Positions 26,451 through 36,859 are shown, counted from the first letter of the stretch. The stretch: DNA of 64,000 bases from Arachidicoccus ginsenosidivorans (GCF_007971385.1 NZ_CP042434.1:1550001-1614000); one strand, 5' to 3'. Program-made: numbers and translations. Notes: generated from the sequence alone by a model not told the origin.

Positions 26451-27907
26451 CTACTGCTCCCTAAAAGCCATATCGATGACCTTTCCAGGAATACCATCTA
26501 CCTTATACAGCAGGGTGCCGTTATGGCCGGTACGAATGTCCAGAAAATAAAGGGCACCCTCTGTTCCAACGACTAAAGTCTGTTGGTCCTGGAGTTTTAC
26601 CATTGTGACTGTTTTACCGCCAAAATCTGTTGCCACTGCGCTTATGGATTCGTTAATGGGATTGTAGCGATATACTTTGTCCTGAAAACTAAAAAACAGG
26701 ATTTGACTGGTGGTAGCAGTCATAAGTGTTGATGCACTTATTAAGTCCTGGCGCACAAAAGGACGTTTGGAGAGGGCCTCAAATTCAAAGGGACCATTGA
26801 AGTTTGTATTCATGCTACATTCATAAATGCTGTCATTAGCCGCTTTAAAATAACCAAAACATAAGCCTCCTGCAATTTGTTGTAAATGCAACAAATCCAT
26901 GCCCATATTCTTTGGGTCAAAACTATCTCCCTTTACCACATAATCAGGACCAAAATAAGTGGCATCCCCATATAGGTTGAAGCGCACAAACTGGCGTTTT
27001 AACTGGTCAAAGCCAATATAATTGCCAGGGCCAAAGTTGCCCGTAAAATTAAACACCATCTCCGGGCTAAGACTATAGTCTCCCATGGCAGCCTGACCAA
27101 ACATACCATAAGTCGGCGCTTCATTCCAGGTGGAAGTAGTGCCATTATACAATTTATCACCAATGACGCCAGAGATCACGCCCATCGGGCTGACAAATAT
27201 TTTCCGTGCGATTACGCTCCCCCTGGTGCATCAAAGAAATTATCCTTCAGTGTTTTAATCACCTTAAAGTCATTCGCATCTACCTGAATACCCGTCTGGG
27301 CACCTGATTTGCCAAATATCCAATAACTGTTAACAGGGGGCTGATAAGCAACAGGGATGGCCAGGATTTGCGAGGGGTCCGTTGGTAGGCTTTTTCCGGG
27401 ATTAACCGCCTCAAAAAGATAGGGTTGCAGCGTGGTATCCGGCTTAATAAAGCTCAGCACCGTTTTACCCTGATCATCACTTAACACGGTCATGCCTTTG
27501 GAAAAGGCGGTCTTGCCAATAATTGTAAAATCCTTGAAGTATTTCATGCCATTTGCCAAATTCTCAATAGCCAGCCGGCCAGTAAATCTGGATGGGCCTA
27601 ACCCAAACAAAATCCTAAGATCCTTGCCCACAAAATGGCGGTCCGTATCTGAGGAAGTGACGGGCGGTACATGAATTGTCCAGCTGTATGCCAACCCACC
27701 GGGTGCTTCTCCCTGTAATTTTACTTCTGGAGCGATAATCAGGCTATCCCCAACAAACACCTCATAAACACTATCCATATTTTCAATGACCGGAGCCGGT
27801 GGTACTTGATAAGTGTAATTCCCCTTGTCCTTATAACAGCTGCTTAAGCAACCCAGTATAATCAGACTAAGCAAGGTGTTGGCTAATAGAATTTTATTTA
27901 TCCGCAT
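26451..27907 (-). CDS. PKD-like family lipoprotein (SusC/D-associated), frameshifted
   Basis: The N-terminal frame (27907-27212) starts with a lipoprotein signal (lipobox LSSC) and CYKDKGNYTYQVPPAPVIEN, typical of the PKD-like lipoproteins beside SusC/SusD. It continues through beta domains to DAPGGA and a stop. The C-terminal part is in another frame, reading VIARKIFVSPMGVISGVIGD and onward to VIDMAFREQ. Adding one G to the GGGGG run (plus-strand CCCCC 27219-27223) restores a 485-residue protein reading DAPGGSVIARKIF. It should be surface-exposed and may bind the ligand imported by the TonB-dependent transporter. The break is probably a sequence error. Confidence 0.85.
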
Positions 27908-27930
27908 AATCTTTTAATTTTAAAATGAGT

Positions 27931-28758
27931 TTAATGCACCTGCTCGTTGTTTTCATCCATAAAATAATAGCCTCCAGTCTGGCTGTCTAATTGGTAAATA
28001 ATGACTTTGTCAGGATTATCCTTATTGTAAAAATGATAGGTGGTATCATTTATCTGTTCCAATACGTAGCCCTTATCAGGATGCGCCTCAACCCATGCTT
28101 CGGGATTATTTAAAAAGCTGGTTAGCAAACTGACAAAATAAAGGTTCTTGGGTGCATCCAGTCCTCCTTCTGTGCCAGTAGTCAGCGTGGTTTGGCCAGT
28201 TACAATAATAAAAAGCTGGTGCTTTACCTGAGAATAATAATCGCCCATCCACATCGACCACCAATCAGGTCTTTCCAGTTTACTGGAAAATACCAGTTTA
28301 GCCTGACAAAGTTTTGGCATGGATATCCCTAGATCTGGTGTTCCTTCCAGATAAAATTTAATACTTACCGACCGTTTTTGCAGCGCTTCATCGGTATTAT
28401 AAAGTATGATTGGCACATAGCAAATTCCTTCATTTGCCGGTATGGTATAAGAAGGAGCGAGTGGTGCGTAATGCTTGCCCTCAACAGCCGTCGAAGAATC
28501 CGGATCAATTTTTAGTACAAAATTGCGATCTACGCCGGTTCTGATACCTTCCAGTTTAACGGGCAAAAATAAGGTATCACTCGCTTTCTCAGGTGTATAA
28601 GCAAATGTATACAAGATACTGTCCCTTTGGGCAGCGGACAATTCAAAATAGACACTGGCAGGGCTATTATATAAGGCTAAATCGCTTTTTGAGCAACCAG
28701 TAAGTCCCAATACCAAACAGATAAATGCCCCAAAAAATATAACTATTATAGATCGCAT
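27931..28758 (-). CDS. DUF4843 domain-containing lipoprotein
   Basis: The 275-residue protein has lipobox LTGC (signal MRSIIVIFFGAFICLVLGLT). A Calx-beta-like region follows, with VYFELSAAQRDSILYTFAY, FLPVKLEGIRTGVDRNFVLK and AVEGKHYAPLAPSYTIPANE, matching DUF4843. Such proteins sit between SusD and PKD-like lipoproteins in Bacteroidota uptake operons and are probably surface lipoproteins. The exact function is unknown. Gaps to both neighbours are about 20 bp, so it is part of the operon. Confidence 0.85.
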   Translation of the reverse strand: MRSIIVIFFGAFICLVLGLTGCSKSDLALYNSPASVYFELSAAQRDSILYTFAYTPEKASDTLFLPVKLEGIRTGVDRNFVLKIDPDSSTAVEGKHYAPLAPSYTIPANEGICYVPIILYNTDEALQKRSVSIKFYLEGTPDLGISMPKLCQAKLVFSSKLERPDWWSMWMGDYYSQVKHQLFIIVTGQTTLTTGTEGGLDAPKNLYFVSLLTSFLNNPEAWVEAHPDKGYVLEQINDTTYHFYNKDNPDKVIIYQLDSQTGGYYFMDENNEQVH

Positions 28759-28778
28759 ATAATTTTTATTTATTCCAA

Positions 28779-30299
28779 TTAACGGTTACCAAATTCAATT
28801 TCATTCTCAGGCATGGGCAGTACAAATACATTTGGGCTTGCGGCAATCTGCGTACCTGCATGACTGGCAATGGCCTGGTTCAGCCGCTTATACATATAAA
28901 AGATCTGGCCTTCACCTAAAAACTCTTTGCGTGCTTCTTTGATCAGTTGTTGAATAAAATCAGGTTTTCCTGTAGTACTTAGCTTTGCCCCAATGCCCCG
29001 GTGGGCGCGAACTTCATCTACGTAGGCCATCGCCTCAGTCGGGTTTTGATCATAGCTGCATTCTGCTGCGATGTAATACATCTCACTTAATCGAATGGCA
29101 GGAAGGGTTTCGGGGTAAAGGTTGGAGGTTGGATCCTGCTGATCACCATCTGGATTTCTCGTATATTTCTGCAACTCATAATTACCATTTATATCCACCT
29201 GTAACCATTTCTTATACCTTAAATCCTCTGCACCGACGCCCGAGGTTTCAAATAACCGGTCTGCATCACTTTTGGAAAGAAACAAACTGCTTGTTCCTTG
29301 TTCAAACCTTGCGCGCAACTGAGGCACACTCCAAGGCGCATACCAACCAAAAATCAGCTCCTTATAAAGCAATAAATCTTTTTGTTTCGGATCTGAATTA
29401 AGAAAATCTTTTTGATTTGTCCAGGGGAATTTTCCAGAATTAATCACCTCCAGCGCATTAGTAAGTGCCGCCGATTTATTTTGATCATATAAGTATACGC
29501 GGGCCAGCGTAGCTGTAACGGCGTAGTAATTAAAGCGGTTGCGTCGCAGTTGCATAAACAAAGCAGGGTTCGCATTCTCTGTTGTTGAATCACTGCCAGG
29601 ATAATCTATCACATAGCCCTTTTCAGTAATCGGATCGATGTCTTTCAACAGTGCCTTGGCTTCCATCAGATCCTTTTCCACTGCATCCATCACTTCTGCG
29701 GGGGTAGCGGTCTTTGTCACTTTATTGCTGTAAGTTGTCACGTAGGGGATTCCCTGGGCACCACCACTGGCGATAGAACTACCAAATAGCCTAAATAAAT
29801 CAAAATGCAGATAACCCCTAAGCCCAATAGCTTCTGCTTTGATTAGATTAAAATTATTTCCGGTAAATAAAGATTGCTTGTCCTCCAGGTTTTCTAAGAT
29901 CAGATTCAAATTGACAATGCCATTATATAGGCCTGACCAGATTTGATCCCTTCTGGAAATAAATTCAGCATCCTTAAAATCAAACTTTTCAGTCTTAAGA
30001 TAAGACCACGGATCCAATTGAGTAGAAAAACTATAATCCTGGGCCATGGCATCTAACAATCCGGTCGTTAGTTCATCACCATACAAATCTGTGCTGGCCA
30101 GTCGTATATAAACCCCGTTTAACGCCTCTTCAAAGCCCGCCTCGGAGCTAAAGAGTTCTGAAGCGGAGATGTCAGATTTGGGCTGAATATCCAGCCATTT
30201 ATTACAACTTGCGAGTCCCAGTAAAGTAACAGACAATATAACCGGCAAAAACTGCCTTTTTAACCCCTGATATATATACTTCAATTGCATTTGCATCAT
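28779..30299 (-). CDS. SusD/RagB-family nutrient-binding outer-membrane lipoprotein
   Basis: The 506-residue protein has a signal ending in the lipobox LASC, followed by NKWLDIQPKSDISASELF. The TPR-rich SusD fold includes GLRGYLHFDLFRLFG, PEVMDAVEKDLMEAK-type helices and the C-terminal SusD part (AIRLSEMYYIAAECS, FLGEGQIFYMYKRL). SusD caps the TonB-dependent SusC barrel and captures the substrate. It lies 8 bp after the susC-like gene. No glycan-degrading enzyme is nearby, so the ligand need not be a polysaccharide. Confidence 0.95.
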   Translation of the reverse strand: MMQMQLKYIYQGLKRQFLPVILSVTLLGLASCNKWLDIQPKSDISASELFSSEAGFEEALNGVYIRLASTDLYGDELTTGLLDAMAQDYSFSTQLDPWSYLKTEKFDFKDAEFISRRDQIWSGLYNGIVNLNLILENLEDKQSLFTGNNFNLIKAEAIGLRGYLHFDLFRLFGSSIASGGAQGIPYVTTYSNKVTKTATPAEVMDAVEKDLMEAKALLKDIDPITEKGYVIDYPGSDSTTENANPALFMQLRRNRFNYYAVTATLARVYLYDQNKSAALTNALEVINSGKFPWTNQKDFLNSDPKQKDLLLYKELIFGWYAPWSVPQLRARFEQGTSSLFLSKSDADRLFETSGVGAEDLRYKKWLQVDINGNYELQKYTRNPDGDQQDPTSNLYPETLPAIRLSEMYYIAAECSYDQNPTEAMAYVDEVRAHRGIGAKLSTTGKPDFIQQLIKEARKEFLGEGQIFYMYKRLNQAIASHAGTQIAASPNVFVLPMPENEIEFGNR

Positions 30300-30307
30300 T
30301 ACTATTT

Positions 30308-33300
30308 TTAGAATCTTCCTGTCAAAGAAATATTAAAACTGCGCGCAAAGGGATAATCAATACCCCGCTCCTGTGTGATGGATGACCAGCGAATCAGATT
30401 GTTCGTCGTAAAAGCCACTCTAAGTGATTTAAGACTGGATCCTTTTAGTTTAGCTGGAGGTAAATCATAAGAAAGGTAAAAGGATTGTAATTCCAATACA
30501 TTATCCTTTTGCACAAAACGTGATACGGTCTGGGTCTGCCCTAAATCGGCAATATTTTTATAAAACGTATGATCTCCGGGCGCCTTCCATTTATCAGAAA
30601 AGACCCGACTATCTACGTTATCTCTCGGATCAGCATTTTCCACCCGGTCGACCAGTGTCTGATTATAATGATCCCCGCCCCATCTGGTATAAAAATTAAA
30701 ACTCAGATTGAACGCTTTATAGTTTACACTTGATCCAAAATAACCTTCCGCCTTGGGCTGATCTACGCCCACCGGCCTGACATCTTTTGCGTCCCAGTCA
30801 AAGGTCCTGGTACCATCTTTTTTGAGATAGACCTCTCTGCCACTTTCTGGATCAATCCCCAGAGAAGGGACTGCATAAATCGCATTCAAAGACTGCCCTT
30901 CTACATAATGTAATAATGGCACACCTTGATTGCCTGCCAGCTGACTCGCTTCATCCACCGTATTATTATAAGCTTTAAGGGCATCAGAAATCTTCACAAT
31001 GGTGTTCTCATTGTGGACCAGATTGGAGGTAATATTCCAGTTAAAATACTGACTACGGATTAAATTATACTGAAAACTAAGTTCCCAGCCCTTATTTTCC
31101 ATGTCTCCGATATTGTCAAGATAGGAGGCAAAACCAGTAGAGGGCGGAAGTGTGACGGTGGCGATCAATCCACGTGTCCTTTTAATATAATAACGCGGCA
31201 TAATCTGTAACCGGTCCTGCAAAAAGCCCAGCTCAAGCCCCAGATCATAATCTCTGGTCTTTTGCCACTGCAAATGATCATTGCCATAATTATTAACAAT
31301 GGCCCCTGGCCCTGTACTATACCAATTATTCATATAATAACTATAAGTGGTTTGCGCCATATAAGGAGAAAAGGAAACCGATCCGGTAAGTCCGGTACTG
31401 GCGCGAATCTTAAAACGGCTAAAGGGCGTATTTTCCATAAAGGCTTCCTTATGCAGATTCCAGCCAATCCCAAAAGCAGAAAAAGGAGCCATGCGTTTAG
31501 CTGAACCAAACGTAGAGGAGCCATCTTCCCGGAAGGTAAAATCCATCAGGTATTTATCCATATAGGAATAATTGACTGAGGTAAACAGTCCGATCAAACG
31601 GCTCTGTTGATAATCACTATAAGGTGTTGCGCCTTCTGCGTACCCGGAAGCAAATCCAATATCTGAAAACTTGTCATTGGAAAAGCCAATGGCCGTGAAG
31701 GCCTTATAATCAACCTTGGTTGTCCGAATATTGCTACCCGCTACCAGATTTACAAAATGATGGCCGATCTGCCGATTAAAGTTAAAAGTCAGGCTCCCAT
31801 CCAAATTGGTAGATATCTGATTATTATAGTCATATTGTCCTCTTTTTTGCAGCTGGTCAGTAGGATAATTAAAGTAGGTATTCGCAAATGGAGAAACGAA
31901 ATGATTGCCGGTACTTCTAACCTGACTTAAGCTTAACTGCCCTTTAAGTCTGAGCCCTCGGGCCATCGTCCAGTCCGCAGAAAAGGCATCAATCAACTCC
32001 AGATATTCAGATTTACTAAACCCGCCCAGCGTTGCATCATACATCGGATTTAAAACAGGTGTCTGATAGATAGACCCATTTGAATAGGTCCTGGTCCAAT
32101 CATCTACTGATTGCAAAACAGCACCTGTAGAATCCCAGACCGGATAATAAGGATTCATCTTAACATAATCAGCAAAACTGCCATAAGGCGAATCCTCCCC
32201 GTTCATTTTGGTCACTGAAAGACTGTTTTTAAACAAAAACTTACGTCCAAGATTATAAGCCAGATCCAGTTCAGTGCTGTAACGATCTCTGGATGACCCC
32301 TTCATGACGCCCGGAGAAGTCTGGTAGCGAAGACTGAGCCCATAACGTAAGTCCTCGGTTCCGCCTTCTAAAAAAAGCGTATGTTTTTGCCCGACCGCTG
32401 TTCTGACAGGCTGACTTAACCAATCGGTATTGACCCCACTTAACACCAACATCTTTTTATGATAGTACAAGTCATCCAATTGATCGGAAGATAAACCCGG
32501 GTTATTATCCCGACTATAAAGCCCTGCCATTTGTTCATATTCCAGCTTTTGCTGGCTATTTAATACATGGTATTGCGTGAGATCAGGTGTAGCGACATTT
32601 AAGTTTACATCGTAACTAAGACTTAGTTTGCCCGCTTTGGGCGGCACTGTCGTAATCACCACCACCCCATTGGCCGCTCTTGAACCATACACAGCCGTTG
32701 CAGCTGCATCTTTTAGCAAAGTGATGGTTTTTACCCGATTAATATCCAGATCAAAAATTTTCTGTACATCCACTTCATAACCGTCCAGGATAAAAGTTGG
32801 CAGATTAACTGTCCCTGATAGATTATTCCTACTGATAATAGAACCGGCACTCCCACTGGGTAAGGCCGTCGACCCTCTTACATTGATTTGAGGTAAACTA
32901 TTTGGATTGGATCCTACCAGATTATTTTCCGCGATTTTAAAACTGGGGTCAAATACCTGCAGACTTTGCAATATACTTTGCGGATTCACTTTCTTTAGTT
33001 GCTCCCCGCTTACGGTAACAGCCGTACCTGTATAACTGTCTTTGTTAATCAATTGATAGCCGGTGGAAACCATGACATCTTCATGCTCATAAGTAATAGC
33101 CTGCAACACGATTTTTAAAGTGACATCAGCGGTATAGTCTGGCTTTAAATGCCTGCTCCTATAACCTACATAGGAGATAATAACCGAATCATTTATTTCC
33201 TTTTCCCCTACCAAAAGGAGGAATTCACCATTAATGCCAGTTAATGTTCCAGTTTTTGTTCCCTGAATCACCACACTGGCATTTTGAATGGGCGTCCCCG

Positions 33301-33688
33301 TTTCATCCAGCACCCGCCCCCTCAACTCCTTTTTGGGCTGCGGTTCATTTTTTTTATCTGGGGTGGCCGTTTTAAGTGCTTTTTTACGGATCACGATTGT
33401 CTTATCGTCTAAGATTGAATAAGTAAGCGGCAGGCTTTTTAAGGTTTTATCCAATAATTGCTGAACTGTCAAATCATGCGCCTCTATGCTAATCGGACCA
33501 ATCCCTTCCAGCATATCACTATTATATAAAAACTCATAACCAGTTTGGGTTCTGATCAACTTGAAGAGTGCCTCCAGCGGCATATTTTTTTTGGGCAAAT
33601 TCACTTTTTGCCCATAACCGCTCTGAATGATCATCAGCCCGCACAGCACCAGCACGATAGACCACCTATATTTTCTTTTTTTAAGCAT
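30308..33688 (-). CDS. SusC/RagA-family TonB-linked outer-membrane transporter with STN domain
   Basis: The 1126-residue protein has a signal (MLKKRKYRWSIVLVLCGLMI). An STN signalling domain spans about 30-100 (LEALFKLIRTQTGYEFLYN). A carboxypeptidase-like beta domain follows (about 120-195, GRVLDETGTPIQNASVVIQG), then the plug with TLLKDAAATAVYGSRAANG near 325-345, and the 22-strand-type barrel ending SFNISLTGRF. It imports a substrate bound by SusD using TonB energy. The STN domain indicates that it signals to the FecR anti-sigma factor encoded just upstream, so the operon is probably induced by its own ligand. Confidence 0.95.
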   Translation of the reverse strand: MLKKRKYRWSIVLVLCGLMIIQSGYGQKVNLPKKNMPLEALFKLIRTQTGYEFLYNSDMLEGIGPISIEAHDLTVQQLLDKTLKSLPLTYSILDDKTIVIRKKALKTATPDKKNEPQPKKELRGRVLDETGTPIQNASVVIQGTKTGTLTGINGEFLLLVGEKEINDSVIISYVGYRSRHLKPDYTADVTLKIVLQAITYEHEDVMVSTGYQLINKDSYTGTAVTVSGEQLKKVNPQSILQSLQVFDPSFKIAENNLVGSNPNSLPQINVRGSTALPSGSAGSIISRNNLSGTVNLPTFILDGYEVDVQKIFDLDINRVKTITLLKDAAATAVYGSRAANGVVVITTVPPKAGKLSLSYDVNLNVATPDLTQYHVLNSQQKLEYEQMAGLYSRDNNPGLSSDQLDDLYYHKKMLVLSGVNTDWLSQPVRTAVGQKHTLFLEGGTEDLRYGLSLRYQTSPGVMKGSSRDRYSTELDLAYNLGRKFLFKNSLSVTKMNGEDSPYGSFADYVKMNPYYPVWDSTGAVLQSVDDWTRTYSNGSIYQTPVLNPMYDATLGGFSKSEYLELIDAFSADWTMARGLRLKGQLSLSQVRSTGNHFVSPFANTYFNYPTDQLQKRGQYDYNNQISTNLDGSLTFNFNRQIGHHFVNLVAGSNIRTTKVDYKAFTAIGFSNDKFSDIGFASGYAEGATPYSDYQQSRLIGLFTSVNYSYMDKYLMDFTFREDGSSTFGSAKRMAPFSAFGIGWNLHKEAFMENTPFSRFKIRASTGLTGSVSFSPYMAQTTYSYYMNNWYSTGPGAIVNNYGNDHLQWQKTRDYDLGLELGFLQDRLQIMPRYYIKRTRGLIATVTLPPSTGFASYLDNIGDMENKGWELSFQYNLIRSQYFNWNITSNLVHNENTIVKISDALKAYNNTVDEASQLAGNQGVPLLHYVEGQSLNAIYAVPSLGIDPESGREVYLKKDGTRTFDWDAKDVRPVGVDQPKAEGYFGSSVNYKAFNLSFNFYTRWGGDHYNQTLVDRVENADPRDNVDSRVFSDKWKAPGDHTFYKNIADLGQTQTVSRFVQKDNVLELQSFYLSYDLPPAKLKGSSLKSLRVAFTTNNLIRWSSITQERGIDYPFARSFNISLTGRF

Positions 33689-33837
33689 TGCGTTGTACCT
33701 GTTTTATCCTTTTTATTGAATGGCTTGACACATGAGTCTCCCAGCACATGGCATTGCCATATGTCCAGCCTTATATTTTGTGGGTAAATTGTCAGTCAGT
33801 TATGCAACGATAACGACTGCTTTATCAGATCCTAAGG

Positions 33838-35070
33838 TTAGTATCCATACACCTCGTTTTCTCTTATTTTAAAATGTACCACTCCTGTGGCAGACAGCAC
33901 ATTTAATAAATCGGCTAATTCTGCTCTTTTTGACACCACACCGCTAAAGCGTAATTTTCCTTTTGAAGGATCGGCCGTTGCCGTAACATTATACCACCTG
34001 GAGACCTCTTTGAGGATATCATCCAGCGGTTCATCCTTAAAATCGAATAATCCATCTTTCCAGGCAATCGCTCGGTTCGCATCTATTTCTCTAAAAGTCA
34101 AGGAATTCGGTTTCGCTCTATTTAAGGTCGCCTGCTGTCCCGGGTGCATCCTTCTTTCATCCATGTCCTGGCCATAACTTATACTGACCTGACCTTCCAA
34201 TAATGTCGTTTTAACCTCATTTTCGTCAGGATAATTACGCACATCAAAATGCGTCCCTAATACTTTTATTTTCAAATCTCCCGACTGTACACTGAACGGG
34301 ATTCTGGTTGTATGATCCGGCCCGGTTAAATGAGCTACTTCAAAATAAACCTCTCCTGTCACACTGACATTTCTCATGTTCTTTGCAAACTGCACCGGGT
34401 AGGTAATGGAAGAGGCCGCATTCAGCCATACTTTGGTTCCATCAGGCAATACCATCGAAAACTGCTTGCCTTTAGGTGTAACCACCTTGTTAAGTAATGC
34501 TTGGGGTGCTGCGGAAGCTTCGTCCGCTTGATTTGCATAACGGAGCTTTCCATCTGCTAACAGTAATTTTGCACCTCCATCAGTAGCAATCTGTCCAGCC
34601 ACTGAGCTATCCAGTCGTACTACTTTTCCATTGCTGAGCGTCAGTATTGCCCCGTTATGAACAGCCCCAGGTACCCTCACTTCGGCAGTCAAATGACCGG
34701 GCGCAGCGTTATTTTTATTATTAATCAAATGCACTGCCCACCAGCCAACTAAGATCATAATAACTGCAGCAGCAGCGACTGCTGCATAAGAGACATAAGA
34801 CAATTTTCCATTTTGGTCCACATTTCTATTTGCTACCAAGTTTTCAGCCAGTTTTACGCCTGTAGTCTTTTCCACCTTGCGCCAGATTCCTTCTTTAATG
34901 GCTTGTTTACTTCGCTTAGAATCCAGTACCACCTTTATCTCCTCATCCGAGAACCCGTCAAACCACTGCATAAGCCTTACTTCGTCCGCCCGACTGATGT
35001 TGCCCGTTAAATAGGCATCCAGAAGGCTTTCAGGAAAATTGTCAGGTGCAGACATGCTGTGTTCTTTCAT
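33838..35070 (-). CDS. FecR-family anti-sigma factor
   Basis: The 410-residue protein has a cytoplasmic N-terminal domain (residues 1-80), a transmembrane helix near 94-112 (AAVAAAAVIMILVGWWAVHL), and a periplasmic FecR domain containing VVTPKGKQFSMVLPDGTKVW, LNAASSITYPV and VTGEVYFEVAH. The C-terminal STN-like domain has FDFKDEPLDDILKEVSRWYN. It receives the signal from the SusC-like transporter and releases the ECF sigma factor encoded 53 bp upstream. Confidence 0.93.
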   Translation of the reverse strand: MKEHSMSAPDNFPESLLDAYLTGNISRADEVRLMQWFDGFSDEEIKVVLDSKRSKQAIKEGIWRKVEKTTGVKLAENLVANRNVDQNGKLSYVSYAAVAAAAVIMILVGWWAVHLINNKNNAAPGHLTAEVRVPGAVHNGAILTLSNGKVVRLDSSVAGQIATDGGAKLLLADGKLRYANQADEASAAPQALLNKVVTPKGKQFSMVLPDGTKVWLNAASSITYPVQFAKNMRNVSVTGEVYFEVAHLTGPDHTTRIPFSVQSGDLKIKVLGTHFDVRNYPDENEVKTTLLEGQVSISYGQDMDERRMHPGQQATLNRAKPNSLTFREIDANRAIAWKDGLFDFKDEPLDDILKEVSRWYNVTATADPSKGKLRFSGVVSKRAELADLLNVLSATGVVHFKIRENEVYGY

Positions 35071-35123
35071 ATAAGTGATAAAATTGGGTCCCTACCCTTA
35101 GTCAGCTACAAAAAATAATTGGT

Positions 35124-35774
35124 TTAAAAGCTGATAAAACTACCCGGGCCTTTAAAAACAGTCTTTAAGTGCCTGATAGCCCGAGAAATATGTGCTTCTA
35201 CGGTTTTATTTGAAATTTGCAATTTTTCAGCAATTTGTTTGTTGGTCAAGCCTTCTTCCCGACTGTATTGAAAAACAAGCCGGCATTTTTCCGGTAAGCT
35301 ATTTATTTCTGATTCAAGCTGCCTGGTAAAGCCTTTAAAAAGTAAGGCATCCTCCGGCGTGAACCCAGGGTTTACTATATGATCCTGATCGGTATTTAAC
35401 CGGGTAACCCGTCGTTTTTGGGCTTTACGGATCTCATAGAAAACTGCATATTTGACTGCCGCACTTAAATATTTGCCAAGATGATCGATTTTTACTTCAT
35501 GGCGTCTGATCCATAAGGCACTCAGCACCTCCTGGACAACATCCTCAGCGCCTTGCTCCGTCCCCAAACGGTTATAGGCCATACCATAGAGTCGCTCCCA
35601 ATACCGGTCAAAAATCTCCCGGAGTGCCCAAGCCTGATCCAAAACAAGCTGCTCCATCAAAACAGCATCGCTTAACAAATGTCGATCCTGCACTTCGCTA
35701 CTTTTAAATGAATAATGGTTAGCGAAATTATAAAATTTCAGGAAGATCCCATGGATAGCTGGCAAATTACCCAA
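35124..35774 (-). CDS. ECF RNA polymerase sigma-70 factor (FecI-like)
   Basis: The 216-residue frame holds sigma region 2 (LREIFDRYWERLYGMAYNRL; EDVVQEVLSALWIRR) and region 4 (INSLPEKCRLVFQYSREEGL; TNKQIAEKLQISNKTVEAHI). The first 25-35 residues look unlike the family, so the true start may lie downstream; Met40 (35657) is the next ATG, though LLSDAVLMEQ suggests the family's N-terminus just before it. It pairs with the FecR gene and should transcribe the SusC/SusD operon when freed. Confidence 0.92.
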   Translation of the reverse strand: MGNLPAIHGIFLKFYNFANHYSFKSSEVQDRHLLSDAVLMEQLVLDQAWALREIFDRYWERLYGMAYNRLGTEQGAEDVVQEVLSALWIRRHEVKIDHLGKYLSAAVKYAVFYEIRKAQKRRVTRLNTDQDHIVNPGFTPEDALLFKGFTRQLESEINSLPEKCRLVFQYSREEGLTNKQIAEKLQISNKTVEAHISRAIRHLKTVFKGPGSFISF

Positions 35775-35875
35775 TCGATTGTATTCAATGGTTTGATTAT
35801 GAAGTAAAAATATTTTTCAATTTTTATCTGCAAGTCGGTGATTGGACACTTTGAGCCCAAAATGCCCTATAAATC

Positions 35876-36859
35876 CTAGCTGGTATGCTGTTCGTTGGTC
35901 AAAATATTATCCAGTGTCCAACTTAGTTTTTCCTTAAAAGGATGTACCCTGACCGGACAATCCTGTTTAGTACATATAGGACAGCTGGAAGGTCTGCAAT
36001 CGTCATAATGCACGAACATTTCAATAGAATCCCCAAATTCAGAACTGATCAGCTTGGAAAAAACATCCAGTTCTTTATGCGCTTCCCTTAGATCCAGATA
36101 CCAAGGCAAGGTCAGGTGGCAGTCTACATGCAATAAAGTACCATATTTAATTACCCTAAGATTATGAATATCAATCCAATTGGGTCTTCGGTTGGTATTT
36201 AATAGCACCACCATTGTTCTAAGCAAGTCCATATCCGCCTCATCCATAATACCTGCCAGGGATTTACGCAAAATATGGTAGCCGTTAAATAAAACCAGAA
36301 TACCCATGCCAAGGGCAATGAGTTTATCCAGCCAGTTAATGCCCGTAAAATAAATAATTAAAAGCCCAGCTACAATGCCCAGGGTTGAATAAGTATCCAC
36401 CTGTAGGTGTGTACCGCTAGATACAATAGCTAGTGAGTTATTCTTTTTCCCTTTCCGGATACAGATCCAACCGGCTATATAATTAATAACAGCGGTTATA
36501 ACAACCAAGATCAAGCCTTTATCCAGGTGTTCAAGTGGATTGTTATTGACAAAACCAGTAATTGTCTGATATAAAATCAGGATGCCTGCCCCGATAATCA
36601 GCGCCCCTTCGGCGGCCGCTGAAATAAATTCTGCTTTACCATGCCCATAAGGATGATCCTTATCTTTGGGTTTGGCAGCGATATAAAGACTGTAGAGTCC
36701 AATAAAGCCAGCCATTACATTGACAATACTTTCCAGCGCATCTGATAATATAGCCACAGAATTAGTCAGGTACCAGGCAAAGATCTTGACCAGGAAAAGC
36801 ACCACAGAAAGGCCGCAAATCCACCGCTGTAATCTATAATTCTGTTTTGCTGCCTCCAT
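35876..36859 (-). CDS. Cation diffusion facilitator family transporter with Cys-rich tail
   Basis: The 327-residue protein has six predicted transmembrane helices. Site-A residues occur in AILSDALESIVNVMAG (helix 2) and GTHLQVDTYSTLG (HxxxD, helix 5), and the loop HPYGHGKAE is conserved. The C-terminal cytoplasmic domain (about 210-285) precedes an unusual tail with Cys288, Cys293, Cys296 and Cys301 (C-x4-C-x2-C-x4-C). The helix-2 motif reads D-x2-E rather than the FieF-type DxxxD, so the metal cannot be assigned. CDF proteins export divalent cations by proton antiport. Confidence 0.88.
   Translation of the reverse strand: MEAAKQNYRLQRWICGLSVVLFLVKIFAWYLTNSVAILSDALESIVNVMAGFIGLYSLYIAAKPKDKDHPYGHGKAEFISAAAEGALIIGAGILILYQTITGFVNNNPLEHLDKGLILVVITAVINYIAGWICIRKGKKNNSLAIVSSGTHLQVDTYSTLGIVAGLLIIYFTGINWLDKLIALGMGILVLFNGYHILRKSLAGIMDEADMDLLRTMVVLLNTNRRPNWIDIHNLRVIKYGTLLHVDCHLTLPWYLDLREAHKELDVFSKLISSEFGDSIEMFVHYDDCRPSSCPICTKQDCPVRVHPFKEKLSWTLDNILTNEQHTS

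Noticed and set aside
26451..27185. C-terminal PKD-like segment as an independent gene
   Set aside because: It has no signal peptide, and the frame continues upstream into the lipoprotein after adding one base.
28985..29401. Plus-strand open frame of 138 codons
   Set aside because: It is antisense to the well-supported SusD gene and shows no recognisable motif.
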